Assembly (NCBI GenBank): GCA_033065855.1
Contig: JAVXUO010002997.1
Coordinates: 248,001 to 312,000, forward strand
Origin: Escallonia rubra
Taxonomy: Eukaryota > Streptophyta > Magnoliopsida > Escalloniales > Escalloniaceae
Reading direction: 5' to 3'
Length of the DNA: 64,000 nt
In this document: positions 54,155-64,000 of the stretch, piece after piece
Position numbering within the stretch: position 1 is the stretch's first letter
Layout: every line of letters starts with the position of its first letter
Notes under the pieces: model-generated
The model's input: only the letters and a program-made list of their open reading frames with translations
Databases searched by the model: none
What the model was told of the DNA's origin: nothing
Translations under genes and position numbers: made by a program

Positions 54155-54248
54155 ATATGTATGGAAGGTCAACAGAGAGAGGAAGAAAAATAGAGAAGAC
54201 GGGAAAAATTGGGTCTAATTAGGTTCCCTTATTTTTTTTACACCCCAG

Positions 54249-54280
<32 letters not shown>

Positions 54281-55932
54281 TAAATAGAGTATAGAAGCAA
54301 AAGGAAAGGGGGTTTCAGAAAAATAAAAGAAAGGATTAAGGGGGGGGGGGAGTTCGTGAGTGTGTGTGGGCTAAGTGAGGAGATTCTATGTGTGCGAGAT
54401 GGGGAAGGGTTGTGTGACGTGTGTATAACTATGTGGGCTCGTGTGCATTGGTTCCGTGTGTGCGGTGAATGTGTGCAAGCGTACTGTGTTTTGTGGTGTG
54501 TGTACATGATGTGCATGTGCGGGTGGACGGGTTTCTGATAAATACATATTCCCGACAAAGAATTCGACAATGCTCCAGAGGTGGAGACGAGGTGTAGCTC
54601 AGTTTAGTCAGTGCATGTTAATTGTGCCATTTTGTCGTGCAAAGGTGTGAGTATTAGGATTCTAAGTAGATTTTGAATGAAGAGAAGATGAGCGCGTAAA
54701 GACTTGTTTCGTTCAAGAAGAGCTTGGAGTTGCTTTGGTAGTTCTTTTGGTCGATGTAGCAAGCGATTATCGCGCTCGATTCTGGTATCGAGAAAATGCG
54801 TATGTGCTAATGTAAGTGACCCTTGATCCATCTAATATTTCTATTTAAAGTGTATACGTTATTTATGTTTGAAAAAGCGATGTTTACAAGAAACAAACTA
54901 CTTTTAGTGACATAATTGTTTACAAAAAAGCTTTTGGTGACACTTGTTTCTCATTAGAAGTAGGACCACCATGTAAACAATACTTATCTTGAGATTGTCA
55001 TAGAATTTTGATTTAAAATGCTTAGCGCAAAGTGTGATGGTTGTCAAATTTAAATTGTGTTTGGATTTAATATTTTCGGAAATATTAAAATCAAGTGGGA
55101 TGGTTTAACTATTAGTGGTTCAAGGATTTGGTTTACGATGATAAGAAATGGGCGGTTTTTGCTTACTTGGTTGATGTGCCCCATACCTGAAGAGGGAAAG
55201 TTAGATTTAGGGTCCTTGTTAACAGGGTTATGTACGTTGACGTAAGGCGCATTACTATTGTAAGTGGTCGGCCTCGCTTCCACATTGACGTTTATCCCGA
55301 GATGCGATTTCGGGCCCAAGTCAGTGGGCTATTTATGCTAACCGCAGTACAACGTTTGAGTTGATGTTGCTCTAGAACTCTCTTATGACAACTTTCATGC
55401 TAAATGACCATTTGGCCCATAAAACTGTTTTCCTTGTATGCTTCTGTACTCTATATACACTTTTATGTTTTTGTGAAATAAAATTACCTTTTTGGCCTTA
55501 AGAAAAGATTATATATGCACTCACATTATTTCTCGTAAGGTGGCTATTTTGTAAATTTAGTTATTTCCTGACATGCTACGGTCTAACTAGTGGGTCACTG
55601 GTTACTGAGCGCGTGGAAGCTCATCCCTTACTTAAGATTTCAGGCCTAAGACTAAGGTGATGGCGATGACCTAGGGCTTGGGAATTTAAAGGAGAACGCT
55701 GTGGATTTCAAGGATTACAGTTGCTGTAAGTGAGACTATTTTATAACTATCGACATATAAATGTTTTGTAATGAATTTTGAAATGAAGGTTGTATTTGGA
55801 TTTGTTAATATTTTAGTTTCCATTATAGTGTGTATGAGTTTTAGCGAGTAAGGCTTGGTAGAACCCTTGGTGGGAGTTCAACGGGCCTACGGTCGATCAC
55901 AGACTGAACTCACGGGCCCAACTTTGGGTTCG
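54019..55932. repeat. LTR-like segment with microsatellites
   Basis: Ends GGGTTCGGGTCGTGACA at 55932, a common terminus of plant Gypsy LTRs that usually start TGTCACGACCC; no such start was found, so the left limit is unknown. Contains (AC)n at 54123-54152, (GA)n at about 54255-54280 and a G run at 54340-54350. No gene recognised; the reading frames are low-complexity. Confidence 0.4.
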
Positions 55933-57582
55933 GGTCGTGACACACTCTCCCCAATCAATAGTGGATAACCTTGCTGTTCTTTTCTCCAGGGCAAAGACTA
56001 ATAACTTCTAGAATGTTGCAGCTATTGCATCCTGACCTAGCCTATCTTTATCTCGACTCACATCTAAACCTTTAACCACTGTTGGTTGCATTATACATTT
56101 CTTGATGCTCAAATTTATTTTTCAACACCTTGATTTTGAACAAAAGTCTCCTCATCCTCTTGTTTTCTATCGATACTCTATTTTGGTGTCTATTCAACAG
56201 AAAAAAATTTGCTTGCATTTGGCAAAGGCCTCCTAATACCAGGCCCAGCCACTTCATCTTTGTTTATCAGCATTTGATCGACCATAGATCTTATCCAACT
56301 AATGTTTTGACCGAGCATCATCACCTCATCTCAGCAACTTCTAAGGGATCCACTCCTGTTGGTAGAACTGTGCCTCCATAGAGTTAGAATTAGCCAAAAA
56401 TTGCTTATCATCTTCCTAGACTAACTCTGCTACCTTCCTTCCATCTTGTTCTTCCTTCCAAAATATCAACACTTGACGTGAGTCCAATCTCTACCAAGCA
56501 AGGCATTGAAGTTTCATGATGAATCGATTATGAAGAAGGTGATCTTTGTTTCTTTCCTACTGTTAATACTATTGGTACCACTCCTTTGGGTTTAGACACC
56601 CTCCGACAAAGTTGCATACAATAATTTCAGAAGAAATTAAATCCTTCTTATCTTTACAAAGTTTCCTGAACATTCTAATAGGTAGAATATTAATAGTAGT
56701 CCACTGTCAATCAGCACTCTGGCTACTCATTGGCCATTCATCAACGTTTTGATAGTAGTCCACTGTCAACGTTTCTAATGTCTAGTCTTCTGAGGGTATG
56801 ATTTAAGAAAATAACCATATTTCCATGATCGATTATAATCCCACCATTCTCAACTTGATTCCTTCTATGTCCTTAACTATCACTCTTTTTTTACTGAGAA
56901 TAAAACTACTTGGTGCTGGAACCTTGTTACATCACCTTCATTTTGTGTAATCTGCCCCTCTCTTAGTTCGAACGTCATGGGTAGAATGAACACCATGTTA
57001 CAATCGATTGTAACTTCATGTTCTCCAAAGAATGAACTTCTTTTAACTACTTTTTTTCACCCTTTGTGATTTCTATAACCACTTCATTTTAGTTATTTGA
57101 GACTTCCGTTTCTATCTTTTTCGTAGATCTCACTCTAGCTAGTTGATGTCTCTGTCGCCAACTTTCTAATGCCTTTAGCTATTTTATCTTTTCTGCCTAG
57201 AACTCCTCTTACTACTTGTGACTTCAACCTGCCATTGTGGTTTTGCTGAATCTTTTCATTCATCTCTTTTTTACTAGCTTCCCTTGTCCAAGTTCACTTA
57301 TATTGATCAATTTGGACCTTTCTATCCTAAAACCCTTTCCCACTATAACAGCAAAATTTCTTTGAATTCTTTTCTTTTGGGTTATACTTAAATCTTGATC
57401 AGCCCCATGAGGAGAAAATTTATCCTGCCCAATAGTATACCATTGGCTATTTTGTGGCATTTTAGCTTTTGATCATTTTTGGCTCTCGCTGAAGGTTGGT
57501 TAGCATAACACTATTTTTTTGGTAATCTCTAGTCATATACCTTGGCCTTGTCATTCCCACCATATAGTGGCTTGGTCCCATA
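55933..57582 (-). pseudogene. Gypsy (Tat-like) gag-protease remnant
   Basis: Minus strand. At 57260-57460 SQWYTIGQDKFSPHGADQDL with ITQKKRIQRNF resembles the pre-protease segment of Tat-type elements (QKRRxQR motif). Near 56690-56740 a frame-shifted RVLIDSG...NILPIRMF resembles the aspartic protease D-S-G active site. Around 56950-57010 CNMVFILPMTFELREGQ fits the downstream protease region. It may be the upstream part of the Gypsy whose pol lies at 51928-54018, split by the LTR-like segment. Heavily decayed. Confidence 0.55.
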
Positions 57583-57592
57583 TTGTTTTTTT

Positions 57593-58076
57593 TAGGATAA
57601 AGAGAACTGCATTTCATAAAAGTTAGTACAGAGTTGGAGTGAGAATATGTTCAACAGAGAGAAACATAAACAAATATCTTGGACACAGAGATGTGGACCC
57701 CATCCGTCTAGTCTACTGTGGCACATGATCATTGCTATAAGCTGCAGAAACAAAAGACTAGTAGGACTATAACATTTTCTTAACACATCTTCCAGCTGTA
57801 CAAACACAGTCACTGGCCAAAAAGGTGTTGTTCCGCCACCTGTGCAAGGGGAGAAATAAGACGAGAAAGAGCAGTAGTCCTGGGAGAGCAGCTACAACTG
57901 TGAAACAGACATATCGTCTGATAGATATCAAAATAGATGGGCTTCATGCGGACAGGAGGCTCCTCATTCTCTGTCATCTGAGATCGAAAAGAGACAGGGT
58001 TAGAAAAAAGACTAACATGTATGTAATCATTCTGTAAGGCCCATTGACAAGAATATAGTAAAGATAGCACTTTCGC
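57593..58076 (-). pseudogene. LINE RNase H C-terminal part and 3' UTR
   Basis: The minus strand from 58076 reads AKVLSLLYSCQWALQNDYIH (58010-58076), which joins SKSAQEA at 60457-60490 across the solo LTR. The combined motif (EA-x-VLSLL...CQWA...HV) is the middle of the RNase H domain found at the C-terminus of plant L1 elements. Downstream sequence (57593-57810) is probably 3' UTR ending in poly-A. Confidence 0.7.
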
Positions 58077-60451
58077 TGTAACGCCCCGATTTTTCGAAGC
58101 GTTAATTTCAAATAAATGAAGGTAGAAATCTCAAAATATCCAAAAGTCTCCCATTGGGTATTCAGAGCATCTAAGAATAAGTTTCCAAGAAACATTAATA
58201 AATGCCACACCGGCTTAAAACAGTTACATTGACCTCAATTACTCTTACAAGGAGCTCCAATATAAAATCTAAAGCAAAATATATTCGACAATAAATGTAA
58301 TCGGAAAATCCTTCCCTAAAAATTTTCTTACTTAGCCATGCCTTATAATTCCTTTGCACAGTTCTGAACACTGGCTGATAACCTGAAAGTAAAGGGGGTG
58401 AGCACAAAGCCCAGTAAAGATAATCGCACACACCCACCCACAGAGCACGAAGCACATGATATCAATAATAGTACTTGGAGTTGATAAAATACGATACCAA
58501 GGTGCATGGCGAATACCAAAACCAATGCACTGACTTTCAATTCAAAAATCAGATTAGCAACAAGGTCAAATAGCTCGTACCAGCGGACAATACAATATTA
58601 AGTTCGAAACGTTTTCACAAGTTCTGATAACGATATCTTATATTTCAAAAAGACTCCAGTGAATTCAATAATACTTAAAATAAGTTCGAAAATATCTTCA
58701 AATAGATCAGATATCAAAATCTAAATGTTCAATCAGAACAAAGACGAAGACCACGGGAGCCATTCAGAAATGTGTCACGCGTGCCATCACTGACACGTTA
58801 GACAAGGTTCAGAAAGTAAGATTGTGATCTCTAGCTCATCTCGCTGAGCTAGCCCACGTTCCAATCCACGTGGGTAAGTCAGAAATAGATAATTCACATA
58901 CACTGTGACATGGCTCACCCCAGATATAAAAAACATATACCAAATCAACTTAATAAACACCAAGAGTTAGAAGCTGACAAAGTCATTCTCGTTCACACGA
59001 TTCTATGGAGAATAGTTTTATTCAAGGGCTAACTTCAACAATGAAATCAACAAATTCTAAGATAACTCAAAGGAAGAGGACTCGTTAATGTCTAAGATCA
59101 TCAAATTTGGATAAGAAACGAATAAGATGGAGTAAGTCAGAGTAAACTGATTTGCAGTGTCAAACAACAACTTTTGCACCAACGAATAACTTTCAAACTG
59201 AATTTCGATCATAAAATAGATAGATTCTGATGAAACATAAAACTAAGAAGTTTAATAGGACTCTTTAAGGTTTCCATATTGTCTATAATCATGAAAAACC
59301 AATGAGAAACAAAGGAGATAGAACAAATCGAAGTGGACTGATTTACAGTGTAAAAAACAGAAAGGTCTGCACTGACAAATAATTTTCAAACTCAATTTTG
59401 ACCAAGAACCAAACGGATTCTGATAAAATATTAAACTTCAAAGTTGAAGACGACTCTTCAAGGATTTCAGAATGTCCAATATTATTAAAAAATAATGATA
59501 AAAAATAAGATACAATTAATCGAAGTTGGATGACTTGAATTGGTAGAAATATAAGCATCAAATTGTTTAGGTCTATTTTCGAATATCTATCACTTGGAAT
59601 TTCAGAAAACTCAAAACTACAAAGTTGTAGTAAACTATCTGAGGTTTTCAAAAAGTTTATGGACACTGAAATTGGACAAGGGATGAAAAAGGTATGGACT
59701 CCTAAAATTGTTACAAAGATTTACAACAAAAAGATCACGAATCAAAGTCAATAATCGAAAGTACAAAGAACTATTTAGCGTAACGATCAAGAATGTAATT
59801 AGGGTTCTAAAGAATCAATAGATATATTTAAACAACAAATCAATTGACGAACGGATTGATAATCAGAATTCAGATGGGGTAAACGCGTGAGAAAACCCTT
59901 ACCTCAATTGCACAAATCGATCAACTTCAAGTCTTGATCTTCTCAAACAAATTATATCAAAAACCCTAATACAATAGTACCCAAACTTTCAATCAGAAGC
60001 TATCAATCACATTAACTTATGTGGTTCTTACAATAAACCTCAATCCCAATATCAAAATAAGCTCTTACCTCGATGTAATGACCAAAATCTGAAGAGTGTT
60101 CTTCCTAGGAATTCTTTGGAGGCTCTTCTGAAGTTTGTGGTACTCCAAAGAATTATATTGTACATAAGTCATTAGCCTAAAAGGAATGTAATTATATTCC
60201 TAAAACAATTACAATTGCAAAATACCCATTACGTCCCAAAATTCTCTAACTTTATAAATGGGTCAAACTAAAGCCCAAATTTAAATTGGGTCATCTAATC
60301 CCAAAAGTATAACCCACTTTCCGCAAAGAAAAATTTAAATTGATTTATAGGCCCAGTATTTAATTCAAAGTCACGATACATTCTATTTCGTACTTACACA
60401 AGTATCCTGATAAAAAATATATAACAATAAAAAAAAATTTGGGGTGTTACA
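58077..60451. mobile_element. Solo LTR (~2.4 kb) inserted in the LINE RNase H
   Basis: Begins TGTAACGCCCCG and ends GGGGTGTTACA, flanked by the perfect 5-bp duplication TTCGC (58072-58076 and 60452-60456). No internal retrotransposon domain follows, so this is a solo LTR from unequal recombination. The start resembles the solo LTR at 14912 (TGTAACGCCCC) but the rest looks different by eye. AT-rich, no genes. Confidence 0.92.
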
Positions 60452-60456
60452 TTCGC

Positions 60457-60903
60457 CTCCTGAGCAGATTTAGATAGAAAAGAGGTTAGGTTCCAATTGA
60501 TAATTTGATCAGCCATTGTGGAAGCAATCATGATTAGAGTTGCGCTTCTAGTAGATGACTTGAAAAGAGATTGGAAGTATATGTTCGTGGTGGCAAGTGG
60601 ACTATGAGTACGATCTGAATGGTTTTCCATCCCATATTGAGGTCCAAAGCCACGAATGTGCTTCTCGTAAGTGGAAGTTGGCGGAGGCAAGGATCTGCAT
60701 ATTGTACCGCGAAGCAAGTGAACACAGTTATTGGTGAGAATGTTGGCTTGTCTTAGGATCTGGAGATGACCTTTATTAGTGGGGCAAAAAATTCTCTCAT
60801 TACGGTATAACCATATGTACGGAAGAATATTGAAAAAGAGGAGATGGGAATAGCTGTTGCGTGTGGATGACGGGTGAGAGGGTTTTACCATGCGATCAAC
60901 CAC
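60457..60903 (-). pseudogene. LINE region between zf-RVT and RNase H, and RNase H N-terminal part
   Basis: Minus-strand frame beginning VDRMVKPSHPSSTRN with LPYIWLYRNERIFCPTNKGH, typical of the segment after zf-RVT (IWKxRNxxIF pattern). It ends in RNase H-like SKSAQEA, where the solo LTR enters. Residues after that in the open frame come from the LTR. Confidence 0.75.
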
Positions 60904-61502
60904 TCCTTAAAAGAGGGAATCGATAAAGTTGTCAAGATACCAAGGTCACTACCAAACCAAATTGGATGAAGACTTGGGCAGGAGTAAAATAAATATGCGG
61001 AGGTTTCAATATCCTGATGACAGAGATGGCAAGTAGCATCCAGCTGGATCCCCTTATGTCGAAGAGAGCTTAATTGAGGAAGACGATCCCAGAGAAGTTG
61101 CCAAATAAAGAAACGCACTTTAGGAGGGACCGGTAGCTTCCAAAGTTGTTGCCAAGTAGAAGTCAAAGATCTCATGGTGAGTATTGTTGGGTGTTGATTG
61201 ACATAAAGAGAGGAATAGGCAGCGCGGACACTATAAATTCCCGTAGAAGTTTCAGTCCAAAGTGGTTTATCATGACATCCGGCTTGTGAAACAAAAGTGT
61301 CTAATATGGTTTCAACAATATGGTAAGGGAACAGGTTTCGGAGGAGAGCATCATTCCATTTTCCATCCATGATATAATTTGACACTAGTTCATCAGAAGG
61401 ACGCTCGTGTTGGAATTGTTGTAAATAAGAAGGATCCACAGTTGGTAGCCAATGATCCTGCCAGATCCTAATCTGTTTTCCATCACCCAAACTCCATTGC
61501 AA
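60885..61502 (-). pseudogene. LINE zf-RVT domain
   Basis: Frame MQWSLGDGKQIRIWQDHWLP at the start, GIYSVRAAYSSLYV, then the zinc-binding-type block WKLPVPPKVRFFIWQLLWDR with LPQLSSLRHKGI and CHLCHQDIETSAYLFYSC. This is the standard C-terminal domain of plant L1 ORF2. The frame overlaps the next by 18 bp, implying a frameshift rather than separate genes. Confidence 0.88.
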
Positions 61503-61652
61503 CCTTGGTAGAAGAAGATCTCGGCCTTTGAGAATGCCTTTCCAGCCCCATGAGGAGTTAGATTTTGCCCGGATAGATAAAAAGTGACTTTTCGAGCAGT
61601 ATTTCTGTTTAAAGAAGGAAGAAAAGAGGCTTGATGGCTCATTGAGAATACG

Positions 61653-62245
61653 CTAGGAAAGTTTGGCAAGTAAGGCTATGTTGAACATGTTGGAGTTTCG
61701 AAATCCAAAGCCACCTAAACTGGTAGGAGCATAAAGAGAAGCCCAGTTGATCCAGTGAATCCTTCTGTTTTCATGATCTCCCGACCACCAGAATCGACTG
61801 AGGATGGAGTCAATTTTTTTACATATGTGGATGGGGAAGAGAAAGATTTGCATGTGGTATGTTAAGAGGGAAGAGAGGACAGATTTAATGAGGGTTGCTC
61901 TTCCCGCCTTATTGAGAAGAAGGCTCTTCCAACCTGCACATCGATGTTGAATCCTATCAACTAAGATATGAAAGAAGGCAGTTCGGTTTCGTACAACATC
62001 TAAGGAGGTTCCCAAGTACATTCCCATATCTGGATGAATAGGTATACCCAAAGTGTTTGAGAACAGGTCCACTAAAAAGGGTGGGATGTTGGGACTAAGA
62101 AATATAGATGATTTTTTAAGACTGATTTGTTGGCCCGAGTCGGTAACGTAAGAGTTAAGAAGCAATTTGAGTAGTTCATAACAAAGTGGTGTAATTTGGA
62201 AAAAGAGAATGGAGTCATCAGCAAAGTGGTGTAATTTGGAGATCT
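61653..62245 (-). pseudogene. LINE reverse transcriptase, FADD and thumb part
   Basis: In this frame KISKLHHFADDSILFFQI (about 62195-62245) supplies the catalytic FADD. It is followed by VTDSGQQISLKKSSIFLSPN, YLGTSLDVVRN, GWKSLLLNKAGRATLIKSVL and SILSRFWWSGDHENRRIHWI, all conserved landmarks of plant L1 RT. A single-base shift near 62245 separates it from the upstream RT frame. A 19-bp word (CAAAGTGGTGTAATTTGGA) is duplicated at 62182 and 62222. Confidence 0.88.
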
Positions 62246-62989
62246 TGGTGAGAGACGGAGTCCTATGATGCCGTCATAATGCTGTGCTTGGAGAAGAAGC
62301 TGGGAAAGGACCTCGGTGCAAAGAATAAAAAGGAACGGTGATAAAGGATCTCCTTGTCGCAGACCACATGTAGGGTTGAAATAAGTTGTCGGGGTACCGT
62401 CTGTAAGAATGGAGAAATAAATTGTTGTTACACACTGCATGAGTAACCTTGTCCATTTGTAGGAAAACCCAAATTGTCTGAGAACAGCGGCAAGAAAGTC
62501 CCAACGAATACGGTCAAAAGCTTTACTCATATCCATTTTGAGGGAACCGATCCCATGGGCACCTCTTTTCTTGAGACGAATATAATTTGATAATTCCTGA
62601 GCAATCAGAATACTGTCAGCGATGTGACGTCCTTTAGTGAAAGCATTCTGGCAAGGTGATAGCAAGGTCGAAATAAAGTGTTTGAGGCGGTTACATAGGA
62701 CCTTTGCAATGATTTTATATAAGGAATTGCAGAGTCTTATGGGTCGAAAGTCCCCCGGGTTGGTGGGATTCTCGATTTTGGGAATGAGAGTGATAAAAGT
62801 TCGATTGATCTCCTTCAACGTATAACCGGAGTTTAGAAAAGAAAGGACCGCTGTGGTGAATGACTGGCCCATGAAGTCCCAGCATTTCTGATAAACTAAA
62901 GGTGGGAAACCATCTGGACCCGGTGATTTGAGAGGCTTTAATTGAAATACGGTAGATTTTATTTCACTGGCAGTAAAATGAGAGTCCAA
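62246..62989 (-). pseudogene. LINE reverse transcriptase, N-terminal and palm part
   Basis: MDSHFTASEIKSTVFQLKPL then KSPGPDGFPPLVYQ, FITLIPKIENPTNPGDFRPI, RLCNSLYKIIAKVLCNRLKH, SPCQNAFTKGRHIADSILIA, SLKMDMSKAFDRIRWDFL and CGLRQGDPLSPFLFIL: the consecutive RT motifs of plant L1 ORF2, including the first catalytic Asp (KMDMSKAFD). The open frame runs on past the FADD position in the wrong frame, so the enzyme is inactive. Confidence 0.92.
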
Positions 62990-62995
62990 TGTTAG

Positions 62996-63991
62996 CTATT
63001 GGTTTGTGGTCAAGCAGGTAGTCAAAATACCTATCGTGGGCAGGTCTCTGAGTTCTTGCTCTTGAAATGTTGGAGCTAAGATCGAAGTAAAATGTCTAAG
63101 AAAACAATCCTGGAGATCCCGTAGAGAGCTGCAGAGTGATCCTGAGGGATGAACAATGTTTGAGAAATTACGTTTGGAGATACACATTTTGGCAGAGGCA
63201 TGAAAGAATTTCGTATTGCGGTCTCCAAGAGCTAACCAATTGTCTTTCGACCTCTGTTTCCAGTAGAGTTCTTCACAGTCAAGTAGCCAATTAAGGTGGT
63301 CCTGTAGTTGATTTGACTGATATATTGCAGATTCAGATGGTAGTTGCTCTTGAGTACTTGGTAAAAGAGCACGAATATCTTGGATTTGGGACTGAAGGTT
63401 GAGAGAATGAGAGCCATACCAGGCCGACATTTTCCAGAGGACCATTTTGTGGAGCTGAACCATACAGAAGAGAGGGGAGTAAATGATGGAACTGTTCCAG
63501 GTAGTTCTGAGTAGGTTAATCCTGTCATGATGTTGTAGCCAAATTGCTTCAAAACATTTAGGTCGTGAACGAGGAACCAGGTCGGGTTGAGAATTTAGGA
63601 GGATGGGTGCATGGTCAGATCCCTGAATACCTAAGTTATATATAATGCCTTTGGGATGAGAGATAAGCCAGTCCACGTTTGTGAGACAACGGTCAAGTTT
63701 CTCAAAAGTGCAATCAGAGCTATGTCTACCGTTACTCCAAGTAAAGATAGGGCCAGAACAGGGAACATCCACTAGGCCATGGTTATGGATAAAATTGCTT
63801 AAGTAAGAGTGACCTGGAAAATGTGAACGGTGGTGACCAGATTTTTCGGAGGCAGATAGGACCTGATTGAAGTCACAAATCAAAAGGAGTGGTCCCAAAA
63901 CTACAGAGAGGAAGTGGCTGATGAAGTTCCACATTGCCTCTCGCTTTTTAACCACAGGATGACCGTAGACGAAACCCGAGGTCCAGTGCAA
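62996..63991 (-). pseudogene. LINE endonuclease and linker
   Basis: Apurinic-like endonuclease landmarks: ICDFNQVLSASEKSG (GDFN variant with C for G), GPIFTWSNGR, KLDRCLTNVDW and GSDHAPILLNSQP. A linker with WKQRSKDNWLALGDRNTKFF and FHASAK leads to the RT. The N-terminal catalytic part lies beyond the window. A stop near 62996 separates it from the RT frame. Confidence 0.9.
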
Positions 63992-64000
63992 GATGTTATT

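Larger units (their letters stand above)
57583..64000 (-). mobile_element. L1-type LINE, 5' end outside the window
   Basis: Minus-strand non-LTR retrotransposon with endonuclease, RT, zf-RVT and RNase H regions in order and a 3' poly-A (TTTTTTTTAGG on the plus strand, about 57583-57593). It is inserted in Gypsy sequence, and a solo LTR (58077-60451) splits the RNase H. One frameshift in RT and others downstream make it inactive. The target duplication cannot be judged because the 5' end is not in the window. Confidence 0.9.

Overview
The window is repeat-rich nuclear DNA from a flowering plant. Evidence: a nuclear rDNA unit with the conserved angiosperm ITS1 motif, a plant LRR receptor-like protein gene, a PPR fragment, Copia (Ale-like and a second lineage), Gypsy (Tat-like), a plant L1 LINE with an RNase H domain, and CACTA, hAT, Mutator-like, PIF/Harbinger and Stowaway elements. 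No intact protein-coding gene is visible; every recognisable coding region is interrupted, truncated or frameshifted. The species cannot be named from the sequence alone.

Layout. 1-402: one end of a CACTA transposon. 403-9314: a decayed 45S rDNA unit on the minus strand. It holds a 26S with an internal deletion, ITS2, 5.8S, ITS1, about 186 nt of 18S, then an external/intergenic spacer with three kinds of subrepeat and a 1.58-kb palindromic Mutator-like insertion (9-bp target duplication), then the 3' end of the neighbouring 26S. 9315-9434: a short junction of duplicated and inverted filler sequence.

9435-54018 is organised as one very large imperfect inverted repeat: left arm 9435-28497 (about 19.1 kb) and right arm 35151-54018 (about 18.9 kb). 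Read from the outside inwards, both arms carry: Gypsy pol; a foldback/microsatellite element; a PPR fragment broken by a transposon; an LRR-RLP pseudogene; a Copia element (Copia2) inside that gene; and another Copia (Copia1), also inside that gene. All shared insertions predate the duplication. Insertions found in only one arm, with an empty site in the other, are later: left PIF/Harbinger (9994-10965), left solo LTR (14912-16944), left hAT (24937-26225), right Tourist-like (37335-38096) and right Stowaway (53539-53907). The centre (28498-35150) holds a CACTA end with a nested Mutator-like element, a degenerate AACCCTAATT-type repeat tract, a Gypsy gag-protease fragment, and the unduplicated N-terminal part of the LRR gene with the 5' end of Copia1.

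54019-57582: LTR-like sequence, microsatellites and a Gypsy gag-protease remnant. 57583-64000: a minus-strand LINE (endonuclease, RT, zf-RVT, RNase H, poly-A), whose RNase H domain is split by a 2.4-kb solo LTR with a perfect 5-bp target duplication.

Functionally, the locus reads as a degenerating heterochromatic block rather than a gene cluster. The noteworthy features are the giant inverted duplication, its abutment on a dying rDNA repeat through filler DNA, and the hairpin-forming transposon inside the rDNA spacer. Both inverted structures are plausible double-stranded-RNA sources, but that is inference.
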